Below, one piece after another: positions 23,422-33,689 of a DNA stretch of 64,000 nucleotides (positions are counted from its first letter, which is position 1; every line of letters begins with the position of its first letter). The DNA is from Isoetes taiwanensis (taxonomy: Eukaryota > Streptophyta > Lycopodiopsida > Isoetales > Isoetaceae). A program made the position numbers and the translations under genes. The DNA lies in contig JAJEKV010000376.1 of assembly GCA_021234155.1 (NCBI GenBank), positions 186,001 through 250,000 on the forward strand. Reading direction: 5' to 3'. The notes beneath the pieces are model-generated. The model was not told where the DNA came from and did no database searches. It was given only the letters and a program-made list of their open reading frames with translations.

Positions 23422-24020
23422 GGCTCAGGATACTTTTACCCTTGATTCGGTGATCCCGGAGATAAATATACCGTCCTCCGGGATCCCGGGGCGTTCGGCG
23501 GTCCGTTAGGGGAGACCCCGTTCGGCGTCACGGCACATACGCCCGTCGGGCCGGTCCATCCATTGTCCAAACCCCGTGCCATCAGCGTCCGTCCTCCAGA
23601 GATCCCCGCCTCGGGATCATCCAGCGATCCCTCCTCGGGATCCTCGCGGCCCGGTGTCGTAATTAGCGGTGGATGTTATCGCCGCGGATGATCCTCGGGA
23701 TCCCGGGCATGAGCTGCGTGGATCCCCTCGCCCGGATCCAGCGCCCGTGGCTGATATCGGCAGACGCTATCCGCCGAGGTGATCCCTCCTCCGGGATCCC
23801 GGCACTCGGACGTGGATCCCCTCCCGATCACCACCAGTGGGCGATAACGGCGGGGACGCTATCCGCCGAGGTGATCCCCCTCCTCCGGATCCGGCACCCC
23901 GGACGTGGATTCCTCCTCCGGGATCACCCCGCCGGATCGATAACGGCAGACGCTATCCGGCCGAGGTGATCCTCCTCTTCGATCCCCGGACGGGTGACGT
24001 GGATCCCGTCCTCCCGATCA
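23422..24020 (+). repeat. left long terminal inverted repeat of the MULE
   Basis: GC-rich and full of GATCCC/GGGATC dyads, it matches the inverted complement of 43600-44301 from the tip to about GTGACGTGGATCCCGTCC near 24012. Compared with the right TIR it has many small deletions, mostly inside the dyads (for example GATCCCTCCTCGGGATCC). The following 24020-24235 is also GC-rich but no longer matches. Confidence 0.85.
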
Positions 24021-24493
24021 CCCACTTGATCTGTTCTCCGTGCCGTGGTCGTTTGTTCGGGCGCTTATCCGTGGATGATCCCCTCCCGAGATCACCCGCC
24101 CGGGTGAGTAAGGGCGGGAGTTATTCTCCGTCGTTAGATGCACTCCGATGTGGTTTGCTGGTAGCCGTTAGATCCGGTGATTTATACCGTCCTCCGGGAT
24201 CCCCGAAGCAGCAGTACCTGTTATTTTAATTAAATTCGAACAGGCCATTAATGATGCGTACATGGCCACTAGCTGTCCACCACATAGCGCCTATGGATAC
24301 CAGAGGACGGGAGAGCACTCCGTCGATGTCGAAGAGTTCAAGTGCGGCTTTGTTGGGCGACGCAAGACTGGTATGCCGGAAGTCGTTTACCTCCGATAAC
24401 GGTTACGGAGGTAAAATCAACCCTTTCACTCTGTTTTATCAAGTTTTTTACTATTTCCTACTATTCTTAACTAAATCTTACTGTGGCTTGCAG

Positions 24494-25897
24494 ATGGACG
24501 AGTCCATAACCCTCGAAGTCAGCCTCAACACCAGTTTTGGCGAGAATGTTTGTCTTGACTCAGGCGCTTCATATGCATTCAAGATTCCGGACTTCCTGTG
24601 CACTGAAGCGGAATCGGAGGCCGAGAAGGAGTCCCCAAAGCCGACAGGGCAAGAAAAATCGGATGTAGGGCAGGAAAAATCGGATGTGTGGAAGAATCCA
24701 GAGGTGGAGGTGATCCTGGGAATTTTTGTGGACGCTCAACTGTTGGGTGATTTGAATGAGGAAGGGGCAGCAAAGGGTCAGGTCATAGACAACGAGCCAG
24801 AACCTGCTCAAGTGTCTTTCGAGTACCAAGAGGCCCCTGATTATAGTTACGATCAGCTGGCAAAGAGATGGAAGTGCTTAATTGAGGACTGCACCAAAAC
24901 TTACTCCAGGAAGGTTGAGCTCGAAAATCATAGGTTCAGAGTGCATGCCTTGTATGATAGGTTTCGGGTTCCTGATGCGCCGAGGGGGAGGATTCCAAAT
25001 CGAATACTTTTGCCCAATGCAGAGCCCGCCAAGGCGAATGCCAATCCGCAGAAGAGGAGTTATGGGAAAATTTCTGTGGCCAAAAGCTTGGATCCAAATT
25101 ATAAATATGCCCACAACCTGACCCGAAAATTGCAGAGGGCCAGGAGAATGGCTGGAGTGGTGGCCGATGAGCAAATTGAAATGGGTCTTCTCGATAAGAG
25201 CCAAAGAGAAGCCTTCATTAATTTACAAGTCCAGAGGAAGAAAGCAAGTGAATTGGAAAGCCAACATGAGGAGATAAAGGCACAGATCAGGAATAGCACC
25301 AAAAATTTAATCTCTGATGATGAGCTTTGGCCTCCTCTAACCAAAGAACAAGAGCAAAGGCAATTGGACGATGATGATGTGAGCGAGGAGGTGGCTGCCG
25401 AGGCTGCAGCAGGAGGTAAGTTTTCGTCCCCAAAGCCTAAACCTGTGTTGCCAAAGGCACGCCCAAAAACTTCTCTGAGGCAGAGTCCAGACGCAAAACC
25501 CCCTAAAACCCCCCCTAAATCCACTGAATTCATGGCCCCTAAACAGATCCTGCTTGAAACTGCTGAAGAAAATATTCCCAAGCCCAGCAAGATTATGCTG
25601 TATCATCTGTATTCTGTTGATCCACATTTTCTAGATTCAGTTTTGGACTACCAAAAAGGTGTTGATGCCGATCGATGGCAGTGTCCCTTCACTTTAAATT
25701 TCCCTGTGGTGGTTGAGAGCCCCTTCATCAAGGTCGGCAGCAAGTCAGCAAATGAGGAGTTCTACATCCAGGAAGCCGAGGCCCTTAAATTTATGACAAT
25801 ATGTAGCATTATAACAGGGGGTTTTTTTTGTGATTTTATACGCTTTTTGGCATGGTTTTCATATGATTTCATGGGCGTATTGCACGAGGCATACTAA
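24494..25897 (+). CDS. C2H2 zinc-finger protein, first coding part of the MULE's plus-strand gene
   Basis: The open frame runs from 24251, but the Met at 24494 directly follows a good acceptor (CTTGCAG), so I take MDESITLEV as the start and the upstream part as 5' UTR with an intron. Residues about 126-151 form one C2H2 finger (C-x4-C-x12-H-x4-H, within WKCLIEDCTKTYSRKVELEN). Residues about 240-300 are charged and helical, coiled-coil-like. A Pro/Lys-rich tail (about 315-365) follows. GQEKSDV is repeated in tandem near residue 55. The last about 35 residues are hydrophobic and probably intron read-through, so the true 3' splice lies near 25800. No known family is recognised. It starts just inside the left TIR and converges on the transposase, like the second gene of MuDR. 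Confidence 0.6.
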   Translation: MDESITLEVSLNTSFGENVCLDSGASYAFKIPDFLCTEAESEAEKESPKPTGQEKSDVGQEKSDVWKNPEVEVILGIFVDAQLLGDLNEEGAAKGQVIDNEPEPAQVSFEYQEAPDYSYDQLAKRWKCLIEDCTKTYSRKVELENHRFRVHALYDRFRVPDAPRGRIPNRILLPNAEPAKANANPQKRSYGKISVAKSLDPNYKYAHNLTRKLQRARRMAGVVADEQIEMGLLDKSQREAFINLQVQRKKASELESQHEEIKAQIRNSTKNLISDDELWPPLTKEQEQRQLDDDDVSEEVAAEAAAGGKFSSPKPKPVLPKARPKTSLRQSPDAKPPKTPPKSTEFMAPKQILLETAEENIPKPSKIMLYHLYSVDPHFLDSVLDYQKGVDADRWQCPFTLNFPVVVESPFIKVGSKSANEEFYIQEAEALKFMTICSIITGGFFCDFIRFLAWFSYDFMGVLHEAY

Positions 25898-26520
25898 TCA
25901 GTACATCTAGAGTGCACCAAGTTTTTGCATGCAATTTGTGCAATTTTTATCTCATCCTCCTCAATGGTTAAGATCAGAGGGCTTACAAAGAAAGCCCTCT
26001 TTTAATTCAAAAAGATCCAAGGGCTTATAATAAAAGCCCTTTTCTCATGAGATTCGGAGACATGACCCGTAATTAGGGCACCGGTTAGGGTTTGTGGCCG
26101 ATTCTAAGCGTGGTGTTGCACCCTCAAAGCTTTAATTCTTCCCTCTGTTCCATCCGGTGGTCCTTCAGAGTTTTTTTGCAAGTGTTTTTGCAGCGATTCG
26201 ATCCAAGGGTAGGTCGGTTCCCCTTTTTATTTTTCCATTCGTGTATTCTGCAGGGGATTTCTTCATGGGTCACACTGGGTAGATTTTTTGAGCGTAGTTT
26301 CTTCTTCGGTCAGCTCCAATTGTTTCGTGGACGAAGCTAATCGATTCGTCATGGAGCTCAAATTGGCGATGTGGGCAAGCCAAATCAAGCAAAACAAATG
26401 GGCACTAAAGAGGATTTGCTAAAAGTAAGACTAAAGATTTGTGATCGTTGAATATTTACGATCATGCGGGATCCGGGTTTTATTTAAGAATCAACCGGTT
26501 CTCATTATGATGGGGATTTG
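25898..26520. other. spacer or intron within the MULE
   Basis: No gene supported. AAGCCCT(C/T)TT repeats (about 25975-26045) frame a short low-complexity stretch. Confidence 0.35.
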
Positions 26521-26862
26521 AGATGCTTAAACCGAACGGCTTGTTTAGACACTTCACCCAAATTCCTAATCTCGGATGCTTTTATTCATGGGCCCAATAC
26601 TTAAATCTTGCTATCCGATCAGAGCCCGGATACTTAAGCATGTGCCCAGATGAGGTTGGACAAACCAAGTCCGTCGAGCACAAATACCGTATTGATCTGA
26701 TGTTGCAGGAGTATGTGGAGCATGAAGCTATTGCCATCATGTGAAAGCTCTTGCTTCTTGTTACCTTTTTGTTGATGCTAAGATTGGGGTAGCACGGCTC
26801 TTTGGACTAAGGGAAATCGCTTACCAGGACCCCTCATTTGTCTTCTCCGGAGGTCTAAGATA
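26521..26862 (+). other. coding-like stretch of unknown product
   Basis: Two adjacent plus-strand frames look protein-like rather than random: one from 26523 (HFTQIPNLGCFYSWAQY, then QTKSVEHKYRIDLML) and one from about 26730 (VKALASCYLFVDAKIG). They may be exons of the zinc-finger/Ulp1 gene or remains of another gene, broken by a frameshift. I do not recognise the family. Confidence 0.35.
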
Positions 26863-28566
26863 AAAAATCTTTCAGGTTGGTCCCTCCCCTTTCTTAATTA
26901 CAAGTGGACTCACAAAATGCATCTTCTTTCGCTGTGGTTCTCAATTTAAGAGATAAATGTGAACTCGCCCTGCGAAGTTGTTCTTTCCGACTCAAGAAGG
27001 CAAAGGCACAAAGATAAGGCAAAGCTCTGTCAATTGTTCTTCCCGACTAAGTAATTACACTGGCTAGAGCGAGGACCAAGCACTGGCCGAGGAGTAAAAT
27101 AAGAGCTTCAAGTTTATTAATTAACATAGTTTAACTTGTTAAATTGTTTTATTCATGGAGCAAGCTTCTTGAATTGTTTTCCATTTTGTAACAACGGTTC
27201 AGGCTCTTAATGTCATTTCAAATGACAAAAGTTGGTGTCCATGCTTGGTTTTTCATTGTATGCGGTTTATCTTGCACAAGGAATATGGGTCAATAGTAAT
27301 GAGTATGGCTTGGCCCTACCACTCTTCTTGTTTCAGTCAAAGACCACAAGATCGTTAGGGAAGAGCAAGCGACCGTAATCAAGTTTCGCACAAAGCACTT
27401 GATCTTGTTTTTGGAAGGTATTGCCTTCCCAACCCTTGTTCCTAGTTGGCTTTTCTCGGTTTTCGTTTGGTTGCACCATGCCCAGCCAGGTTGCAAACTT
27501 CGCAGCGGATTTGTTGGTTTGCGTAATCAAAGGTCCGTGCCCTTAGTTTTTTTAAGGGCGTTGACTAAACTAGAATGACATTAAACTAGAAAGACATCAA
27601 TGTCTCGAGCGACATCGCAAGAGGTATATCCGCAACCTCGTCAAACATGGGATCTCGGGATATGCACAACTTGCCAGAAGGCTACTCTAAAGAAGATCGC
27701 TGTGCTTTGCAGTTCTTTGAGAACATGCAACAGGAGGGCATAATGCTAGACCAGATAACACCCTTAGGGCATAATGCTAGACCAGATAACACCCTTAGGG
27801 CAGGGAGAGAACATCCATGAACTTATTATTGGACGGAAGTTTTAGGTGAACATTGTCCTTCGGAATAAACTTTGATAGGTATTCCAAGTGTGCAAGCTTA
27901 GAGGATGCAGAGAGAGCTTTTGACAAGTTGTTGGATAGAGATATAGTGTTATGGATTCATAGTGTTTCAAAGACACACACATGAGCACTTTATATGCCTT
28001 CACAAATAGCAAATGCTTTTATTAATAGGCCGTTGGTAGTGGAGACAAATTTTTGAACTCCCAAGTAATGGCAAAATGTCGTTGTCATTAGTTTTACTAA
28101 ACCGGGCCGTTCATAATGAGTAGGTTGTTTAACGATTTAGGCCTTTAAAGTTTATCTACGTTTGCTTTTGTTAGGGCCCGAAGGGCCCAAAAAAATTTTT
28201 AATATAGCAATCAACACACAACTACCATTAACATTATTAACACAAACCATTGTATTTAACACATTTAAATTAAAATCCCCCTTAAACCCCCTTTGGTTTG
28301 GGTGCATATTCACACGGGGGGGTACGTAGGGCAGCGAGAGCCCCAAAAAATTTACAATACATGTACAAAATTTTCACCATTGAGTACATTCTCTCAAACC
28401 TTATAGTATTTTGCAAACTTTAATATACAGTATACAAAAACTTGTACATGCATACCCCACAAACGAGGATCGCTATGTACGGGGAAGTGGAGAGCGATGT
28501 GGACTCGGATTGCATTGGTTCTTATCTCCTGTAAGTTTTTAAGTTCTTAAGTTTCTTGAATTTCAG
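26863..28566. other. non-coding or intronic MULE interior
   Basis: No gene is recognised. A 31-bp unit starting AGGGCATAATGCTAGACC is perfectly duplicated in tandem at 27735-27765 and 27766-27796. GGGCCCGAAGGGCCC at about 28172 is a short palindrome. Confidence 0.4.
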
Positions 28567-28800
28567 TTGATCATTGCACTCAATTCGCTGTACAGGGTAA
28601 TTCTACACTCAATTCCTATCCAGAAAAGGTGCCATCATGTCTTCCTGCATCCTGCTGCATTCGGGCTGTTCTTGAGTGGAGGCAAGGCCGGGTTGGCAGG
28701 GGCTTATGAGCAGTTTGCCAAGCTCATCCCTGATAACCCATTTGGTAGGGCACGTTGGAAGATCCAGCAGCACAATTCTATTATATTCCTGTCAATGCTG
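28567..28800 (+). other. probable exon of unknown function
   Basis: Preceded by an acceptor-like TTTCAG and ending at an ATGCTGG|GTAAAC donor, this plus-strand frame reads HPAAFGLFLSGG and FAKLIPDNPFGRARWK, with normal amino-acid composition. It could be an internal exon of the zinc-finger to Ulp1 gene. No family recognised. Confidence 0.4.
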
Positions 28801-29124
28801 GGTAAACGCTTTGGCTTGATTAATCTACTTTGTTAATTTGGGATTATCCAGCCTGGCAGAAAATATTTTTGGAATTTTTTTTAATTGATTTTCTAAGATT
28901 GTTGGTTTTTTCTTGCCGGAAAATTTTACCGTCAATCCAAAAGTGGGAAACAATTTTTTTTTTTTATTTCGTATGCTTTCGAGGAGTGGGTTTAGGGATT
29001 TCGGCATATTCCTAATCCTTGCCCTTGCGTTCCTCATTTCGGCAAACATGGCATGGCATGGAAGCCACCACCTTATTTGTTTTGGATAGGTTCACAGCTG
29101 CGCCAGTGGGAAGAACAATCTGAC

Positions 29125-29363
29125 TGTTGAAATATATTAAGTGTTTCTATTTAAAGTTGTTTCTATTTCTGTTTATCCTTAAGTTATGCATTATATATTG
29201 GAAAATCTTATCAGACGGTTGAGCATATTGTGGCAACATTAGCTCCTTGATTATGAGCTAAACTTGCTGAAGATGATGTATTTAAGGTTGAAGCCTGGAT
29301 CAATGAGATTACCGAGTTCTGATCATATCGTGTTCTTCCTGTGTTACATTGTATGTTTTAACA
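29125..29363 (+). repeat. copia 5' LTR
   Basis: TGTTGAAAT...TTTTAACA, 239 bp. It carries a 14-bp stretch (ATGCATTATATATT) missing from the 3' LTR; since this holds the only TATA-like motif, its absence there is notable. Confidence 0.95.
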
Positions 29364-29377
29364 GGTTATGGGCCCAC
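29364..29377 (+). promoter_or_regulatory. primer binding site for a half initiator-tRNA
   Basis: GGTTATGGGCCCAC directly follows the 5' LTR. Its complement GTGGGCCCATAACC is the anticodon arm of plant initiator tRNA-Met, not the 3' end. Drosophila copia primes from the 5' half of this tRNA in the same way. Confidence 0.75.
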
Positions 29378-29460
29378 GCATGTGATCTGACTGCATTTAC
29401 TTCTTGTCTGGCTCTGTCCTTGTTAAATCCTAAGCAATTTCTGCATTAAATACCTGTACG

Positions 29461-31043
29461 ATGGAGAGTACTGGCACCTTGAATGCATTTGAGTGGAAGT
29501 TTATTCCCCGCTTCACCGGGAAGAACTTCATGCTTTGGAAATGGCGGATCCAGATGATCCTGGAGGATAAGGGACTCTGGGAAGTTGTGAATTCGGGAGG
29601 GGGAGCTACCATTGCTGCGTCTAGTGTTACTGAAAGTGTTGACACTGAGGGAGATGCAACCATTGAAGTTATGTTGAATGAATCGACCTTCGACTTTGCT
29701 GAGAAAGATCGAAAAGCTCGATTAGTCATTTGTTCCAGCTTTTGATGATGCACCCCGCACGGTTGGTCAAAGCGGCCCCGCTAATGCCATTTGGCGAAGT
29801 GTTGATGAATCACTACGCTTCAGATTTAGCGTGAAATCGCCTTGCATCGCGGAAAAGACTCTATAGTCTTCATTTGGCTGAAGGTGGAGATTTTCATGAG
29901 CATGCATGCATCATGAGGGAAATGCTTGATGAATTACAAGCAACTGGAATCGATATCACTGAGGATGAGAAGGTTAGTATGCTGTTGAATAGTTTACCTT
30001 CTACTTTTGAGGGTGTGGTCGTCAATATGGAAGGAAGGCTGTCAGAGCATACCTTTGACAAGGCCTTTGAGCGACTCAAAGCTGAAGTACTTCGGCAAGC
30101 ACAGAACAAATCTCATCTTGTGACAGACACGTTGATGTTCAGTGAGGCTAAAACCAAGAAAGGAGAGAAGACTGGGGGACGAAAATCTAAGTTTGATAAG
30201 TCCCAAGCAACCTGTTTTAGGTGTCAGCAGATCGGGCATCTGGCAAGAGATTGCCGAGCTCCTGCACCCATTCAACCACCTCCAAAGGAACATGTAGCGA
30301 TTGCAGATGAAGAAAAGCATGTTAAAGTGTCTGAAGAAGCGCAAAATTGCATTGCTGAAGAAGATGGAGATGATCTTGGTGAGTTCTTATTCGTTGCTTT
30401 AGAAGATATGGAAGGGAATCCTAGCTCTGTGTGGTATGTGGATTCTGGAGCCACAAGCCATATGACTTCCAAAAGGGATGTTCTTTCACATTACCGGCCG
30501 CTTGCATGCCCAAGAGTGATTCGAATGGGGGACCACCATATCCAAGAAGCTATTGGGATAGGTATTGTTAAGATTCCTTTTGAAAATTCTGTTAACATTT
30601 TTAGGGATGTTCTGCATGTGCCTGGTTTGCAGAAGAACCTCCTGTCAGTAAGCAGGTTAACTGACATAGGCCATGAGATCAAGTTTTCAACTTCCAGTTG
30701 TGAAGTATTAAGCCGAGATGGGCAGATGCTGATTCAAGCTATCAGAAAGGGAAATCTGTATGAGATACTTGGAGTGCCTAAAGTAATTGAGGAGGTATAC
30801 TATGCAAGAGAACCACCTTGCAATATTTGCCTTCAATGCAAAATAACTAGGCGAAGATTTCCAGTCTCCAACTCTCATGCAATTCAAAGGCTTGCTTTGC
30901 TGCACACTGATCTTTGTGGACCAATTAATCCAAAGAACTCCCCGCAGGATCAAGGTATTTTTCGGGTATTTATTTTTCTCGAAAGGTCTTTGTGTACTTA
31001 CTCAAAAAATAAAAGTCGAGTTTTGAGCATTTTCGATATTTAA
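29461..31043 (+). pseudogene. copia gag, protease and integrase start
   Basis: The gag start (29461, with FTGKNFMLWKWRIQMILED) is broken at 29745; gag resumes at 29874 (HEHACIMREMLDELQATG) after about 130 bp of shifted frame. The second frame has a CCHC knuckle (CFRCQQIGHLARDC), the protease box WYVDSGATSHM, and the pre-integrase zinc region through LLHTDLCGPI, the integrase core's first Asp. It ends in a frameshift at about 30950. Confidence 0.9.
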
Positions 31044-32757
31044 GCAGGTTGATTGAAAAGGGACGTGAAATCACATCTTATCTTTAAGATCTGATAATGG
31101 GGGAGAATTATGTTCTAAAACTTTTGATGAGTTTTGCATGATGCATGGGATTGAACATCAGCTTACTGCACCCTATACAAGAGAGCAGAAAGGGTTAACA
31201 GAACTCTTATAGAAATGGCTCGCACATTGTTGCTCAGCATGAAAGTACCTGCTTGCTATTGGGGAGAAGCTATAACAACCGCAGACCTACTTGGTAAATA
31301 GAGCCCCACATGCCAAGCTCTCGATTTCAAAGTCCCTCAAGAAACTGTCCGGTAAATCTCCTACTTTTAATCAATTAAAGGTTTTTGGATGCAAAGCTTT
31401 TGTAAGAATAAATGTTGGAAGTTCCAAATTAGGCAGTCAGGCAAAACCATGCATGTTTATTGGCTATTGCAGTAACAGAAAAGCTTATAGGTTCATTGAT
31501 CTTGACACAAAGAAGTTGGTGATTAGTTGTCATGCTGAGCTCAATGAGTATGAGAATTGTTTCTCTCAAGCCAAGCCACAAGCATCCACTTTTGTCATTC
31601 TTGCAGACTCAGATATGACACAGAAGAACTTGACCACCTCAACATCCCATTTGGAACATGTACATGATGCGGGAAATGATACAATTGATGGAGGAAATAC
31701 TATAAGTAATACTTCTGATGATACTGATGGTACAGAGACAATTGATGGAGGAAATACTGTAAGTAATACTTCTGATGATACTGATGGTACAGAGGATAGT
31801 GAGATTACAGGAGATGCAGATGAACACCTTGATGCAGTAAGACCGGTAAGAATTAGAAGGCCTCCAAGCTGGTTGCAGGACTATGTTTTCATCACCACAG
31901 ATCATGTTATTGAGCCCCAAAGCTATCTTGAAGCTGTCAACAGTCATGAAAAAGACCAATGGATTGCTGCTATGCAACTTGAGCTTGCATCTATCCAAGA
32001 AGCTGGAACATGGTCCTTGGTTGAAAAACCAGTCAATAGGAGCATCATTGGCTCAAAATGGGTATTTAAGATCAAATACAGTAGTGATGGTAATATTGAT
32101 CGATTCAAAGCAAGATTAGTGGCCAGAGGATTTTCACAAGTGTATGGTGTGGATTACAACAGAACTTTTGCACCTGTTGTAAAGTTAACCTCTGTGAGGA
32201 CTATCATGGCTTATGCATGTCAGCAATCTTATTTTATTCATCAAATGGATGTGACTAATGCTTTTTTGCATGGGGAACTTGAAGAAGAACTCTATTTGGA
32301 GCAGCCAGAAGGATTCATGCAGGGATCAAACTTGGTCTGCAGGTTACATAAAGCAATATATGGACTTAAGCAAGCATCTCGGACTTGGTACTCCAAGTTA
32401 AATCTTGTACTTCTCCAGCTTGGTTTTCAAGTAAGTGCAAATGATCCTAGTGTATACTTTCGGTTCATCCCATTTCCACTTTTTGTCCTATGTTATGTCG
32501 ATGATTTGATAATCATAGCAGCCCGAGAAGATGAGCTGACATCAATCAAAGATCAGCTTCATAAATAGTTCAGAATGAAAGACTTAGGGATGATTCACCA
32601 TTTTCTTGGAATTCAAATCAACTATGATGGGGAAAAAGGGCGGATGTTTTGCACCGGAGAAGTACTTGACCTGATCATTGTGCTGGTTAGATATGCAAAA
32701 TTGCAATACGGTTGGAACTCCACTGGAGTATGGGGTAAGATTGAGCACAAAAGATGA
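31044..32757 (+). pseudogene. copia integrase end and reverse transcriptase
   Basis: 31080-31290 holds the integrase block with SDNGGE in broken frames. From 31291 a 425-aa frame carries the integrase C-terminus, an acidic spacer with a perfect 19-residue tandem repeat (57 bp at 31681-31737 and 31738-31794), then RT: GSKWVFKIKYSSDG, FAPVVKLTSVRTI, QMDVTNAFLHG and the catalytic box CYVDDLIIIA. A TAG at 32566-32568 interrupts before FRMKDLGMIHHFLG. Confidence 0.92.
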
Positions 32758-32923
32758 TCCATGTTCTTCTAATCTTTCCTATATTTACAAACAGTACAGA
32801 AACATTTTGGGGACCTTAAACTTTGCCCGCATGGCTACCGACTGACTGTCTTTAGCATTATCCAAACTCAGTCAGTTTGCAAATGATCCCAAGCATAGCC
32901 ACTGTTGTTCCTTAAAGAGATGT

Positions 32924-33457
32924 TTGAGGTACATTACAGGAACTTCAAACTTTGGGATCGCTTTTAAAGCTGGAGGTCACAGAGAAATAGTTGAATATAC
33001 AGACTCGGATTGGGCAGGGGATGAGGACAGAAAATCCACCTCTAGATATGCTTTTACCTTTGCAGGAGGAATCATAAGTTGGAGCAGCTCAAAACAGAAA
33101 TGTATTGCATTGTCAACCACTGAAGCCGAGTTTTATGCAATTGCACATGGTCGCAATGAGGCAGTTTGGTTACAAAGGCTAGCAATTGAATTGCACATCC
33201 ACAAGGACACAGGTATGACCTTAATGGTGGACAATCAGGGAGCTATGAAGGTCTCATATGATCCTGCAGAGCACAAGAGGATGAAGCACATTGACATAAA
33301 ATTCCATTACATCAGGGACATCTTAGGGACGGACACTCTAAAATTACTTTATTGTCCTACAGGAGAAATGATTGCTGACGCCATGACAAAGGCCTTGGGA
33401 AGCATCAAGTTTCAGAAGTTTCTTGAGATGGCAGGGATTAAAAAGGCAAACACTTAA
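32924..33457 (+). pseudogene. copia RNase H domain
   Basis: A clean 177-aa frame to the true TAA stop: YTDSDWAGDEDRKSTSRY has the first Asp, ALSTTEAEFYA the Glu and VDNQGAMKV the next Asp. It ends 7 bp before the 3' LTR in a purine-rich tract (AAGTGGGGG, 33456-33464). 32758-32923 between RT and this frame is degraded. Confidence 0.92.
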
Positions 33458-33464
33458 GTGGGGG

Positions 33465-33689
33465 TGTTGAAATATATTAAGTGTTTCTATTTAAAGTTGT
33501 TTCTATTTCTGTTTATCCTTAAGTTGGAAAATCTGATCAGACGGTTGAGCATATTGTGGCAACATTAGCTCCTTGATTATGAGCTAAACTTGCTGAAGAT
33601 GATGTATTTAAGGTTGAAGCCTGGATCAATGAGATTACCGAGTTCTGATCATATCGTGTTCTTCCTGTGTTACATTGTATGTTTTAACA
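33465..33689 (+). repeat. copia 3' LTR
   Basis: 225 bp, TGTTGAAAT...TTTTAACA, preceded by the polypurine tract and followed by the target duplication CTGAC. Confidence 0.95.

Larger units (their letters stand above)
29125..33689 (+). mobile_element. Ty1/copia LTR retrotransposon nested in the MULE
   Basis: Two LTRs of 239 and 225 bp bound gag, protease, integrase, RT and RNase H in copia order. The 5-bp target duplication CTGAC is flush on both sides (29120-29124 and 33690-33694). The LTRs differ by one substitution and one 14-bp indel, so insertion is recent. The coding region nonetheless has several frameshifts and stops. Confidence 0.96.

Noticed and set aside
24530-24580. Retropepsin-like LDSGAS in the zinc-finger protein
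   Set aside because: Only the short motif is present; no surrounding protease fold or retroelement genes accompany it.
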